Assembly (NCBI GenBank): GCA_947499255.1
Contig: CANMNF010000001.1
Span: 124,001 to 188,000, forward strand
DNA length: 64,000 nucleotides
Reading direction: 5' to 3'
From: an uncultured Sphingomonadaceae bacterium
GTDB lineage: Bacteria > Pseudomonadota > Alphaproteobacteria > Sphingomonadales > Sphingomonadaceae
Position 1 is the stretch's first letter. Each line of letters begins with the position of its first letter. Below the pieces are notes generated by a model. That model worked only from the letters and a program-made list of their open reading frames with translations. It was not told the origin of the DNA and ran no database searches. Both the position numbers and the translations under genes were made by a program. Below are positions 9,550-18,595 of this stretch, piece by piece.

Positions 9550-10451
9550 CAAGGATTACTCACAGTGTTGGGCGTGCCGGTGGGCAGGGGAATACACTCT
9601 TTGTCATCACCGGGCACCTTGGGAAAGCGGCCTTCGCGCCAATCTTCCTTGGCTTGATTGATCCGTTCGCGATCCGAGCTGACGAAATTCCACCAGACAT
9701 GCCGCTTGGTTGCAAACGCTTCGCCGCCCATCAACATGGCGCGGCCGCCTTTCTCACTGGAAAGCGTCAATACAGCGCCCGGTTTCAACAACACCAGAGC
9801 ATAAGGCTCCAGCTTTGTCCCATCGACCTGCGCCTCTCCGCCAACCAGCATCAGTGCGCGCTCATCCGCCTGCGCATCAATGGGAATGGAACCGCCTGCC
9901 TCCAGCATAATCTCGGCATAGATCGTTTCGGCATGGGTGGTGGTCGACGCGCGCGCGCCCCACAAATCGCCCATGATGATATGCGCTTTGGCACCGTCGC
10001 CTTCGATTACTGGCAAATCGCTGACCGCTTCGAAGGCTGGGTCGATCTCCTCTTTGCCATCGGGCAAAGCGAGCCATGTTTGCATCCCGTACATGGCGGG
10101 ACCCCTGGCCCGCTCCTCCGCCGGGCTGCGCTCTGAATGCACGATCCCGCTGCCCGCCGTCATCAAGTTGACTGTGCCGGGGCGAATGGTGGAAAAGGTG
10201 CCCAGGCTATCGCGATGGTCAATTGCGCCAGCATATTCGCCGCCAAACAACCAGGTAACGGTCGAAAGGTTGATATGCGGATGCGGGCGGACATCCATGC
10301 CCGTGCCCGGATCAAGCCTTGCCGGGCCAAACTGATCGATAAACACAAATGGTCCAACCATTCGCGCCTCTTTGGAAGGCACGGCGCGCCGGACGGTAAA
10401 ACCGCCCAGATCATGCGAAGTCGGGGTAACAGTTTTGAGGATAGCGCTCAT
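9549..10451 (-). CDS. Pirin family protein
   Basis: The 300-residue bicupin carries the pirin metal ligands His57 and His59 (RPHPHINL), His105 and Glu107 (IVHSERSP). Pirins are iron-binding proteins; some act as quercetin dioxygenases, others as redox-linked regulators. The ATG at 10451 overlaps the GST stop by four bases, and its own stop overlaps the FKBP start, so bolA, GST, pirin and FKBP look like one minus-strand operon, perhaps linked to redox stress. The specific role is unknown. Confidence 0.92.
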   Translation of the reverse strand: MSAILKTVTPTSHDLGGFTVRRAVPSKEARMVGPFVFIDQFGPARLDPGTGMDVRPHPHINLSTVTWLFGGEYAGAIDHRDSLGTFSTIRPGTVNLMTAGSGIVHSERSPAEERARGPAMYGMQTWLALPDGKEEIDPAFEAVSDLPVIEGDGAKAHIIMGDLWGARASTTTHAETIYAEIMLEAGGSIPIDAQADERALMLVGGEAQVDGTKLEPYALVLLKPGAVLTLSSEKGGRAMLMGGEAFATKRHVWWNFVSSDRERINQAKEDWREGRFPKVPGDDKECIPLPTGTPNTVSNP

Positions 10452-11149
10452 GCTTCATCCAGCTCCTCATAATGGCGGAAAATGCCGTCCTCGTTGAAGT
10501 CTATCCGCCGTTCGCTGGCAAGATAAGGGGCAAGGCTTTCAATTTCCGGCACGCTGGCTTGCAATGCTTCGAGATAGGGGAACTGGCCTTGCAGCGTTTT
10601 CATGTAATTGGGGAAGGCATAATCCAGCCCCTCCATCACTTGAAACAAGCTGGTATCGACATGGCTGAACTGTCCGCCCAGCATAAACGGCCCGCCATTG
10701 CCCGCCAGCGCGTTTTCAAAATGCAGCAGATATTTGGGAATGCGATTGGCACGGATTGTTTCGGCGCGCTGGAAAGCGGCATCCATTTGATCGGCATAGT
10801 ACAGATCATGCGCGATGGGGTGATGAACGGAGTGAACTTCCTCCACCAAATCACTGATATCCATCTGCAATTGCATCAATTGCAAATCCGTGGCGAGATC
10901 GCCTGAGCCGATCCCTTCCTTGTCAGACAGATAGAGCAGGATCAGTGCAGTTTGCCCGATGACCACTTCTCCATCGACCAGATAAGGCGGCGCGAAAGGG
11001 CGCATTCCGGTGCGGCCAAACAAATCCTCCACCATCGCATCGGCATCTTGTTCGCGCGCCAGATCGACATAATCAATCTCGGCCGCTTCCATAAACAAAC
11101 GCACAAATTCGCCGCGTCCGGGCAGGTCGGGCCAGTACCAAAGCTGCAT
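10448..11149 (-). CDS. Glutathione S-transferase
   Basis: The 233-residue protein has a thioredoxin-like N-terminal domain (MQLWYWPDLPGRGEFVRLF, then PYLVDGEVVIGQTALILLYL as the glutathione-binding segment) and an all-helical C-terminal domain (GGQFSHVDTSLFQVMEGLDY). I use ATG 11149: AGGGA lies 7 bases upstream, and the in-frame extension before it falls inside bolA. It is coupled to bolA upstream and pirin downstream. The substrate is unknown. Confidence 0.9.
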   Translation of the reverse strand: MQLWYWPDLPGRGEFVRLFMEAAEIDYVDLAREQDADAMVEDLFGRTGMRPFAPPYLVDGEVVIGQTALILLYLSDKEGIGSGDLATDLQLMQLQMDISDLVEEVHSVHHPIAHDLYYADQMDAAFQRAETIRANRIPKYLLHFENALAGNGGPFMLGGQFSHVDTSLFQVMEGLDYAFPNYMKTLQGQFPYLEALQASVPEIESLAPYLASERRIDFNEDGIFRHYEELDEA

Positions 11150-11150
11150 C

Positions 11151-11429
11151 TTATGTCCCTTCGCCGGGCGCGCTTGCCTTGATCGCGATGGCGTGGACGC
11201 GGTCTCCGGGAATGTCACCCAGGGCTGCATTGACCATCCGCTGACGCTGCAATCTGTTTACCCCTGCAAAGCCGGGCGCTTCGATTACAATCGTGAAATG
11301 CGATTCTCCGCTGCCATCATCGCCCACATGGCCATGATGGCTGGCTGAATCGTTGATCACGTCTAGATGCGTGGGGTTGAGCGCTTCGCCAAGCAGGCGT
11401 TCCATTTCCAATTGCAGGGGTCCGGCCAT
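11151..11429 (-). CDS. bolA: BolA family protein
   Basis: The protein is 92 residues when started at 11429 (MAGPLQLEMERLL), which fits the usual BolA beginning; an ATG nine codons upstream (11456) is an alternative. The core INDSASHHGHVGDDGSGESH, the FTIVIEAPGFAG strand and the VNAALGDIPGDRVHA helix-turn are typical. BolA proteins pair with monothiol glutaredoxins in Fe-S handling and in morphology or stress control. It lies one base upstream of the GST start. The J-domain gene diverges from it within about 60 bases. Confidence 0.9.
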   Translation of the reverse strand: MAGPLQLEMERLLGEALNPTHLDVINDSASHHGHVGDDGSGESHFTIVIEAPGFAGVNRLQRQRMVNAALGDIPGDRVHAIAIKASAPGEGT

Positions 11430-11485
11430 AATTTTCGCTACCTTTGGGGTTTTCATCGGGAAAGTGTCTCCCCATCCTTATGGGA

Positions 11486-12100
11486 ATGCGCGGCTCAAAA
11501 TTCCATGGACGATTCGATGATGGGCAGCGCGAATGCGAAGCCCCCGGCTGCACCGAGGCCGGCGAATTCCGCGCGCCCGGCTCCTTGGGGGCCAGTTTCG
11601 ATGGGCCGGGCGAGTATCGCCATTTTTGTCTCCAGCATGTGCGCGAATTCAACGCCGGTTACGATTGGTTTGACGGGATGAGCGCGGATGAGATGTACCA
11701 AGCGCAATCCCCAATCAATGGCTGGCAAAGCGAAACACGCGCCTTTGCCAGCAATGCCCCGATCGGTTCGGGTGTGGACGGCATGCCGCGCTGGATGGAT
11801 TTTGAAGATCCGCTGGATGCAATCGGCGCGCGCGCTTCGGGCATCAAGGCAAGGGTTGCAGACGGCGCGCGCGCCACAGCGCCCTCTGCCGCAAGCCGCT
11901 TTACCGCCCGCGAACATGAGGCGCTGGGCGTGTTAGGCCTTGGCGCAGACGTGGAACGCCCCCAATTGCGCCGCCGCTATTCCGAACTGGTCCGCCGCTA
12001 TCACCCGGACCGCAATGGCGGCGATCGCAGCCACGAAGCACGGCTGCAACGCGTGGTGGAGGCATATCAGGTGCTGAGGCGCGCTGCGGGGATGGGGTGA
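11486..12100 (+). CDS. J-domain (DnaJ-like) protein
   Basis: The 204-residue protein has an N-terminal segment with paired cysteines (RECEAPGCTEAGEFRAP and HFCLQHV) that may bind metal, a middle linker, and a C-terminal J domain with the HPD motif (RRYHPDRNGG). Such proteins stimulate DnaK. I chose ATG 11486 (MRGSKFHGRF); ATG 11480 is an alternative, and neither has a strong ribosome binding site. As I recall, this gene sits beside bolA and cobS/cobT in other sphingomonads; here only bolA is adjacent. Confidence 0.88.
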   Translation: MRGSKFHGRFDDGQRECEAPGCTEAGEFRAPGSLGASFDGPGEYRHFCLQHVREFNAGYDWFDGMSADEMYQAQSPINGWQSETRAFASNAPIGSGVDGMPRWMDFEDPLDAIGARASGIKARVADGARATAPSAASRFTAREHEALGVLGLGADVERPQLRRRYSELVRRYHPDRNGGDRSHEARLQRVVEAYQVLRRAAGMG

Positions 12101-12191
12101 GGAGCGGGAGCCAAACCCCCTTATACTGATCGCGATTGTGCCGCGGTCGTGCTAATGCGGCGGCTAACAGTGAAATGGGCGCGGGGGAAAT

Positions 12192-13241
12192 ATGTCGGCG
12201 CGGTTGGTCCAAATATATTTGCCGGAAGATCGAGTGGCCCTGCTTGAGAAAATCTTGCCTCTGCATACGAGGCACTTCTGGCGCGAAACGGTGCCTGGCT
12301 CACAAGAAAAATACACCTGCATAGTGCAACAACGCTATACCGAGCGTTTGCTTGCAGAGTTGGATGCCAATTTTGCATCTGTGCCATCGTTCACCGCGCA
12401 TGTCGCGCAGCTAGAGGCTGTTGTTCCGGCAGTAGAGGAGACGCCTGGAACAGAACTGCCGTTATCAACTGACCTTGAGCCACCAACCCCGCTTGAACGA
12501 TTTTTCAGCCGCGATCGCCTAAGCACAGACGAGCTTTACGACGACATTGAAGAAAGCCTCCATATCCGTCCGTCTTACCTGCTGACAGTGGTATTGTCTG
12601 CAATCATTGCAGGCTTGGGGATGCGCAGCGGACAAACGGCAGTGGTGATAGGGGCGATGATCATTGCTCCGCTGCTTGGACCCACCATGGGACTGGCTCT
12701 CGCGGCGACTTTGGGCAATGCAAAGCTGGGCAAGCAGGCTGCGGCGACGCTCGCGATCGGCTGTCTGCTGGCGGTCGTCTCTGGAATAGCTATCGGCCTT
12801 ATCGTTTTCATTGATCCGCTTGTTCCGGAACTGAAGAACCGCACCTTGGTCCAACCCGCCGATATTGCGCTTGCATTGGCTTGTGGAGCAGCAGGCGTTC
12901 TGGCCTTCAGCCGGGGAGCATCACTTTCACTGGTTGGGGTGATGGTCGCTGTCGCGCTGGTCCCCCCTTTAACTGCGGCAGGTATTTATTTGGGGGCCGG
13001 ATTGCCGCAGGTCGGTTTGAGCGCTTTATTCCTGTTTACGATCAATCTGGTATGCGTGAATGTGGCGGGGATCGTTATGTTTCTAGCGCAAGGTCTTCCC
13101 CCCAAAAGTTGGCGCATTACCACCGGGATTGTCCTTGTCTGGGGGGTAATTTTGACTTTGTTGGGTTCAATGATGGCGGGCCGGGTATTTTTGGGACTAG
13201 GGTCATGGTCTAGCATAATCGGATATCTGGGCGGCGGCTGA
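12192..13241 (+). CDS. DUF389 (TIGR00341-type) membrane protein
   Basis: The 349-residue protein has a soluble N-terminal third followed by about six hydrophobic segments from residue 135 on, including VVIGAMIIAPLLGPTMGLAL, which is diagnostic of DUF389. The function of this family is not established. GGGGGAAAT directly precedes the ATG. It stands alone, ending 9 bases from the convergent MpaB-like gene. Confidence 0.88.
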   Translation: MSARLVQIYLPEDRVALLEKILPLHTRHFWRETVPGSQEKYTCIVQQRYTERLLAELDANFASVPSFTAHVAQLEAVVPAVEETPGTELPLSTDLEPPTPLERFFSRDRLSTDELYDDIEESLHIRPSYLLTVVLSAIIAGLGMRSGQTAVVIGAMIIAPLLGPTMGLALAATLGNAKLGKQAAATLAIGCLLAVVSGIAIGLIVFIDPLVPELKNRTLVQPADIALALACGAAGVLAFSRGASLSLVGVMVAVALVPPLTAAGIYLGAGLPQVGLSALFLFTINLVCVNVAGIVMFLAQGLPPKSWRITTGIVLVWGVILTLLGSMMAGRVFLGLGSWSSIIGYLGGG

Positions 13242-13250
13242 GCCAGACCA

Positions 13251-14120
13251 TTAGGCGCGGCGGTGACTGTTCTGCCGAAATGCCCATCGCAATGTCCCGC
13301 CCAATCCGCGCGTTGCCAGCTTGCTTGGCACCATGGCGAGGCCGGGGTGCTCCAATGCCAGCATGGTGCGCGCGAATGGGGGCAGCAGTCCAATTGCGGC
13401 ATTGGCGAACATGGGTTGGACAGCGCCGATTGCACCGCCGCTGCGCCCTTTAAGGATCAGGTCTGCCACCTCGCGGGCCTCGGCGGAGGGGCGCAGGTCT
13501 TTGCGAAGGTCACGGAAAATCGCGTCGGCTTCTGCCTTGGTCTCGGGCACGGGATCTGCGCCAAGTTTGCGGGCGATAAGTGCGAATTGGCGGTAATACT
13601 CGTCCTGCTCGGCCAACGGCATATCGGGGCGCACATGGGTGAGCCATGCTTCGAGGAACATCACCGCTTCTGTTACATGCACCCAGGCCAAAGTGCGCGG
13701 ATCATTGGCGGAGTATGGCGTGCCATCGGGCAAAGTGCCGCTGACTTTGGCATGAATGCGATTGACACGCGCAATCGCGGCCTCGGCATCATCGCGGTGC
13801 CCATAGGTCGTGACCGCGATAAAGCGCGCGGTGCGGCGCAGACGGCCATGCATATCATCACGGAAATTGGAGAAATCCAGCACACCGCGCAGCGCATGAG
13901 GATGCAGCATTTGCAACAATAGCGCCGCCATCCCGCCCACCATCATGCTCACCACATCGGCATGAACCATGCGAATGGGCGTGTCGCGCGCAAAAAAGGC
14001 CTCATCCGAAGGGGGCACGGGTTGCTCGCCCTTGTCAGGATCGTTGAAAAGCCCGCGCACCGCGCCAGCCACACGTTCGCGAACAAGCTCTCGCGGGTCA
14101 GGGAAGGGAAGCCGTGCCAT
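13251..14120 (-). CDS. Oxygenase MpaB family protein (DUF2236)
   Basis: The 289-residue protein fits the DUF2236/MpaB family: MLHPHALRGVLDFSNFRDD near residue 75, RRTARFIAVTTYG, VNRIHAKVSG and WVHVTEAVMFLEAW. Members include the latex-clearing and mycophenolate oxygenases, which bind haem or a non-haem metal, and the paired histidines here would fit such a site. The substrate is unknown. The N-terminus has no signal peptide. It is followed upstream on the same strand by a GST and a VOC gene, which hints at a detoxification set. Confidence 0.82.
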   Translation of the reverse strand: MARLPFPDPRELVRERVAGAVRGLFNDPDKGEQPVPPSDEAFFARDTPIRMVHADVVSMMVGGMAALLLQMLHPHALRGVLDFSNFRDDMHGRLRRTARFIAVTTYGHRDDAEAAIARVNRIHAKVSGTLPDGTPYSANDPRTLAWVHVTEAVMFLEAWLTHVRPDMPLAEQDEYYRQFALIARKLGADPVPETKAEADAIFRDLRKDLRPSAEAREVADLILKGRSGGAIGAVQPMFANAAIGLLPPFARTMLALEHPGLAMVPSKLATRGLGGTLRWAFRQNSHRRA

Positions 14121-14163
14121 AGCTCAGATGTGGGGCAGGGCAGCGCAAAATGCGAGAGGGGCT

Positions 14164-14808
14164 TTAGCCTGCCTGCATTTCTTCGATCAGCTTGCCATCA
14201 ATCGCTTTGGCAGATTTGTACGCATCGCGGCCGCGCAGCCTTTCTGCATAGGCTACAAAGCTATCGCGCGGCGGCAGGTTTTCGAACAACAGGCCCCAAT
14301 CCACCTGCGCGCCGACATAGACATCGGCCATGGTGAAGCGATCACCGCACACGAAATCGCGGGCTGTCAGCATGTCATCAAACGCATCGACCGCGCGATC
14401 ATAACTGCCATATCCCAGCGTTGCCTGTTTGGCAGGATCATCCACGCTCCAACCCAAACCCTTGGCCATAACGGCCTGCTCCATCGGTCCCGCAGCGAAC
14501 ATCAAATAACGGAAATAATCGGCCTTTTCCGCATTTCCTGGCAGCAGGTTCGCATCGGGGTGCATTTCTGCCAAATAGTGGCAAATCGCTGCCGCTTCGG
14601 TCACTATAAGGTCTGTTCCGCCTGCGTGATGCACCAGTGTGGGCACTTTGCCCAAGGGATTGGCCTCCACCAGTGCGACAGGCAATTTGCCCCATTCGAC
14701 CAGCTCTTGATTGTAACCTGTGCCAAGTTCTTGCCCAACTTCATGCAAGGCCCAGCGCGCGATTTGCCCGCGGCTCATCGGGTGAGTGAAAAGGGTATAG
14801 TCCGCCAT
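14164..14808 (-). CDS. Glutathione S-transferase
   Basis: The 214-residue protein starts MADYTLFTHPMSRGQIARWAL, the first beta-alpha unit of a GST, with the glutathione-binding NPLGKVPTLVH and TEAAAICHYLAEMHP segments. The C-terminal helical domain contains GDRFTMADVYVGAQVDWG. It starts 3 bases after the VOC gene stop, so the two form an operon. It is a different subfamily from the GST at 10448-11149. Confidence 0.92.
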   Translation of the reverse strand: MADYTLFTHPMSRGQIARWALHEVGQELGTGYNQELVEWGKLPVALVEANPLGKVPTLVHHAGGTDLIVTEAAAICHYLAEMHPDANLLPGNAEKADYFRYLMFAAGPMEQAVMAKGLGWSVDDPAKQATLGYGSYDRAVDAFDDMLTARDFVCGDRFTMADVYVGAQVDWGLLFENLPPRDSFVAYAERLRGRDAYKSAKAIDGKLIEEMQAG

Positions 14809-14811
14809 GCC

Positions 14812-15588
14812 TTACGCTTTCTTTGAGGCAATAAGCGCAAAGAACGCACCGCCCGGGTCCATGCCGTTCAAAATCATATCGCCGCCGGGAATTTCCATCG
14901 GCTCTGTCATGATATTGCCGCCATTGGCTTTGGCATAGTCTGCTGCCGCCGCAATATCGTCCACCCGCAGATAATATACCCACGCGCTACCCGGCATCAT
15001 ATCGGGTTTCTTCATGATGGCAGCGTGGGTGTAATCTTGCGTTTTGAACATCTCATACAGGCCCATTTCGCCCATATGCATCTCATCCGATTTTTCCCAA
15101 TGGAACAAATCTTCATAGAAAGCGCGCGCCGATTTGGGATCAGCGGTGACAAGTTCATTCCATGCGCAATGGCCCGGCTTCGCCGCATATTTCGCAAAAG
15201 CCTGGCTCGGCTCTCCCGTGCCGTGAAAAATATAGATCGGCGCGCCTTGGGGATCAGCGAACATCGCGAAGCGGCCTGCAGGAATATCGGTAGGCGGCAT
15301 CAGCGCGGTTGCGCCAGCAGAAAGCGCTTTCGCCAGCGCTTTTTCAACATCATCCACTTCAACATAGCCGACCCACATCGGATGCGCGCCCGCTGCCTTC
15401 ATTTCAGGCGTCAGGCCCAGAATACCGCCAATTTCGGCGTCACCTTTGGAGATCATGGTGTAAGGCGTGCCGGGCATATCGCTATCTGCAAAAGTCCAGC
15501 CCAGCAGGCCGCCATAAAACGCTTTTGCCGCCGCCACATCAGGCGTTACCAATTCATACCAGACGAATTCACCGTGTTGATCAGCCAT
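14812..15588 (-). CDS. Two-domain VOC (glyoxalase-like) family protein
   Basis: The 258-residue protein has two tandem vicinal-oxygen-chelate modules, beginning at GEFVWYELVTPDVAAAKAFY and GHCAWNELVTADPKSARAFY. This duplicated layout is seen in proteins annotated as glyoxalase- or hydroxylase-like, usually without known substrate. ATG 15588 is favoured by AAGGAGGGG 8 bases upstream; an upstream in-frame extension has no such site. It precedes the GST gene by 3 bases. Confidence 0.9.
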   Translation of the reverse strand: MADQHGEFVWYELVTPDVAAAKAFYGGLLGWTFADSDMPGTPYTMISKGDAEIGGILGLTPEMKAAGAHPMWVGYVEVDDVEKALAKALSAGATALMPPTDIPAGRFAMFADPQGAPIYIFHGTGEPSQAFAKYAAKPGHCAWNELVTADPKSARAFYEDLFHWEKSDEMHMGEMGLYEMFKTQDYTHAAIMKKPDMMPGSAWVYYLRVDDIAAAADYAKANGGNIMTEPMEIPGGDMILNGMDPGGAFFALIASKKA

Positions 15589-15825
15589 AGCCTTACCCCT
15601 CCTTGATATCCCTGCCTTTACATACCACGCGCAGAACAATAGTAGAACACTGCGCCAATCGTCAAGCGAGTACGCGTAAAGTGTAGCACCATTATTGCAT
15701 GATCAAGACGCGTTCGGGCCACCAAAATGAGACGCGAAAATCAGACGCTTTGCCAATGATAAGCGGACTACCTGCCTTTTCCGCAGTTGCAGCAAGGCGC
15801 ACACGCGGTTAAGTCCGCCCGCGAA
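15589..15825. promoter_or_regulatory. Divergent intergenic region, VOC gene and cobS
   Basis: This 237-bp AT-richer spacer separates two divergent genes and must hold both promoters. Visible structure includes a TACGCGTA palindrome at 15671-15678 and three copies of AGACGC at 15706, 15730 and 15743. I could not assign a specific regulator. Confidence 0.35.
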
Positions 15826-16809
15826 ATGACAGATCAAACCAACCCTACCGATTCCAGCACCACCATCATGTCGGCACCCGACATCAAAGTTGATGTGCGT
15901 GAGACCTTTGGCATTGATATCGACATGAAAGTGCCCGCCTTTTCAAAGGCGGATGAGCGCGTTCCCGATCTTGATGAAACCTATGTTTTTGATGCGGATA
16001 CGACGCTCGCGATCCTTGCCGGCTTTGCGCATAATCGCCGGGTGATGATCCAGGGCTATCACGGCACCGGCAAAAGCACGCATATCGAGCAGGTTGCCGC
16101 GCGCCTTAACTGGCCCACGATCCGCATCAATCTGGATGCGCATATCAGCCGCATCGATCTGGTGGGGCGCGATGCGATTGTGCTGCGCGATGGCTTGCAG
16201 GTTACCGAGTTTCGCGAGGGGATTTTGCCTTGGGCTTTGCAGCATCCTGTCGCTTTGGTGTTTGACGAATATGATGCCGGTCGCCCTGATGTGATGTTCG
16301 TGATCCAGCGCGTGTTGGAGCAGGCCGGTAAGCTGACTTTGCTCGATCAAAACCGCGTGATCCGCCCCAATCCTCATTTCCGCCTGTTTGCGACCGCTAA
16401 CACGGTGGGTCTTGGCGATACGTCAGGACTCTATCATGGGACGCAGGCGATCAACCAAGGCCAGATGGACCGTTGGAATATGGTCGTGGGCCTCAATTAT
16501 CTGCCTGCCGAAACAGAGCTGGCGATTGTAAGCGCGAAAACCACGCTAAAAGACGAGTTGGTAGCCAACATGATCAAAGTTGCCGATCTTTCGCGCCAAG
16601 GCTTTATGAACGGCGATATCTCCACCGTGATGAGCCCGCGAACCGTAATCACCTGGGCGCAGAACACCGAGATATTGGGCAATACCGGCTTCGCTTTCCG
16701 CCTCTCCTTCCTCAACAAATGCGATGAGGCAGAACGGATGCTGGTAGCGGAATATTATCAACGCGTGTTTGGTGAGGAATTGCCTGAGAGTGTAGTCGGT
16801 AAGGGCTAA
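15826..16809 (+). CDS. cobS: Cobaltochelatase subunit CobS (AAA+ ATPase)
   Basis: The 327-residue MoxR/CobS-type AAA+ protein has Walker [10 protein letters not shown], Walker [10 protein letters not shown], and sensor region [20 protein letters not shown]. With CobT and CobN it inserts cobalt into hydrogenobyrinate a,c-diamide in aerobic B12 synthesis. ATG 15826 (MTDQTNPTD) gives the usual family length; MSAPDIKVD at 15868 is an alternative. Neither has a strong ribosome binding site. No cobT or cobN is present: an M28 peptidase occupies the downstream position where I would expect cobT. Confidence 0.92.
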   Translation: MTDQTNPTDSSTTIMSAPDIKVDVRETFGIDIDMKVPAFSKADERVPDLDETYVFDADTTLAILAGFAHNRRVMIQGYHGTGKSTHIEQVAARLNWPTIRINLDAHISRIDLVGRDAIVLRDGLQVTEFREGILPWALQHPVALVFDEYDAGRPDVMFVIQRVLEQAGKLTLLDQNRVIRPNPHFRLFATANTVGLGDTSGLYHGTQAINQGQMDRWNMVVGLNYLPAETELAIVSAKTTLKDELVANMIKVADLSRQGFMNGDISTVMSPRTVITWAQNTEILGNTGFAFRLSFLNKCDEAERMLVAEYYQRVFGEELPESVVGKG

Positions 16810-16903
16810 GTCCCCGCCAATTGCGCAAAAGATGAAGGCCTTGGCGAAAGCTGCGGCGCACTGTAGCACTTGTAACGAAATTTTCGTTGAAGGTCTGCGC
16901 CCT

Positions 16904-18553
16904 ATGCTCCGCTTGCCAATCGCCATCGCTGCCATCGCGGCGCTCTGGTTTTCCCCTCTCGCCGCCCATGACACCGCGTCAGATCGTGCCACGCTCGAAC
17001 GTGATGTGCGCATTCTGGCCGATGACGATATGGAAGGGCGCGAGGCGGGCACGCGCGGTTATGCGGCGGCTGCGGGATATGTCGCGGGCCGTTATGCCAG
17101 CATCGGGCTGGAGCCGGGCGGTGACGATGGCACCTATTTCCAAACGCTCACCTTGCGCACAGTGCGTGATGCGCGCCCGCCAAAGCTGACCCTCACAATC
17201 GATGGCGAAGATGTGCAGGCAGAGGCTTATGTCGATTTCTACGGCGGCGGCACCGTGCTGCATGAAGAAGGCGAGGTTGAAGCCGAGCTGGTCTTTGTGG
17301 GATATGGCCTGCAATTGCCCGAATATGACCGAGATGATTTTGCCGGGGTTGATCTGAAAGGCAAGATCGCAGTGCGCGCATTTGGTGCGCCGTCTTATCT
17401 CAACAATGAAGAGCTGGCGCATTTGCGCTCAACCATAGCGGATCGCGTTTCTGCACAGGGCGCGATTGGGATGATCCTGGTGTGGACGCCCAAGCTTGAT
17501 CAGTTGATCGCGTTCGATATGGCCGCACAAAGAGCCAGCACCACCAGCGTGATGACGTGGGAAAGACCAACCGGCGAAGCGTATTCGAGCGCGCCTAATC
17601 TGGAAGTGCGTACATCGCTCTCGCCCAGCCTGTCCCGCCGTTTGATGGACAGTTCGCAGTTTACGTATGATGCGCTTGTCGCAGCGGAGCAGACGCCGGG
17701 TGCGCAGATGCCCAGCTTTGCCATGAATGCCAAAGCGCGCATCACCTATACCAATGCAATTGAACGCTTTGCCGATAATAATGTGATCGGCATGCTGCCT
17801 GGCACTGATCCTGGGTTGGCGGATCAATATGTCGTGCTCACCGGCCATCTTGATCACATCGGTATGCAAGACGCCGAAGAAGAAGGTGATGATAACACCT
17901 TTAACGGCGCGATGGACAATGCCAGCGGGATTGCGGCCTTGTTGGAAGTGGCGCGGATGATGAAGCACAATCCACCGCGTCGCCCATTGTTGTTTGTGGC
18001 GTTAGCGGCAGAGGAGGTGGGCTTGCTGGGCTCTGCTTTCCACGCCAATTATCCGGGGCTTCCCGATGGCGCGTCGCTGACGGTGAATGTCAATCTGGAT
18101 ATGCCAATCCTGACCTACCGGTTTGAGGATGTGAACGCCTTTGGGGCAGAGCGGTCCAACATTTATCCCTATGTGGAGGCAGCTGTTGAGGAGATGGGGC
18201 TGGCGCTCACTCCCGATCCCAATCCGGAGCAGGGCCTGTTCGTACGCTCTGACCAATATAGCTACATCCAGACAGGCGTCCCGGCGATTTACCTTAAAAC
18301 CGGCACCAATGGCGCAGGGGCCGAAGGGCAGGCAGCTTTCCTCGCGCGGCATTATCATCAGCCATCCGATGAAGCGCATTTGGTGGATTGGGAGCAGCTG
18401 GGCCGGTTTACCGATGTGAATTATCTGATCGCGCGCAATGTCGCCAATATGGATGCGCGGCCTGCTTGGCTGCCGGGAGATTTCTTTGGCGAGATGTTCG
18501 ATGGGCCAGTTGCAGAGGCGGTGGCAGAAACCGAAAGCGCAGCGCGTGAATAA
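16904..18553 (+). CDS. Secreted M28 family metallopeptidase with PA domain
   Basis: The 549-residue protein starts with a signal peptide (MLRLPIAIAAIAALWF, cleavage near SPLAAHD). A protease-associated-type domain (about 120-240) precedes the M28 catalytic domain. The di-zinc ligands are visible: HLDHIG, the Asp in MDNASGIAALLE, EE in LAAEEVGLLGS, the Asp in NVNLDMP, and the His in HYHQPSDEAH. It is likely a periplasmic or secreted aminopeptidase. ATG 16904 has GAAGG 10 bases upstream and starts the signal peptide cleanly. Confidence 0.9.
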   Translation: MLRLPIAIAAIAALWFSPLAAHDTASDRATLERDVRILADDDMEGREAGTRGYAAAAGYVAGRYASIGLEPGGDDGTYFQTLTLRTVRDARPPKLTLTIDGEDVQAEAYVDFYGGGTVLHEEGEVEAELVFVGYGLQLPEYDRDDFAGVDLKGKIAVRAFGAPSYLNNEELAHLRSTIADRVSAQGAIGMILVWTPKLDQLIAFDMAAQRASTTSVMTWERPTGEAYSSAPNLEVRTSLSPSLSRRLMDSSQFTYDALVAAEQTPGAQMPSFAMNAKARITYTNAIERFADNNVIGMLPGTDPGLADQYVVLTGHLDHIGMQDAEEEGDDNTFNGAMDNASGIAALLEVARMMKHNPPRRPLLFVALAAEEVGLLGSAFHANYPGLPDGASLTVNVNLDMPILTYRFEDVNAFGAERSNIYPYVEAAVEEMGLALTPDPNPEQGLFVRSDQYSYIQTGVPAIYLKTGTNGAGAEGQAAFLARHYHQPSDEAHLVDWEQLGRFTDVNYLIARNVANMDARPAWLPGDFFGEMFDGPVAEAVAETESAARE

Positions 18554-18595
18554 GAGGCTCGCCTTAGCTGTATTGCCCTGCTAACACGCCTAACG

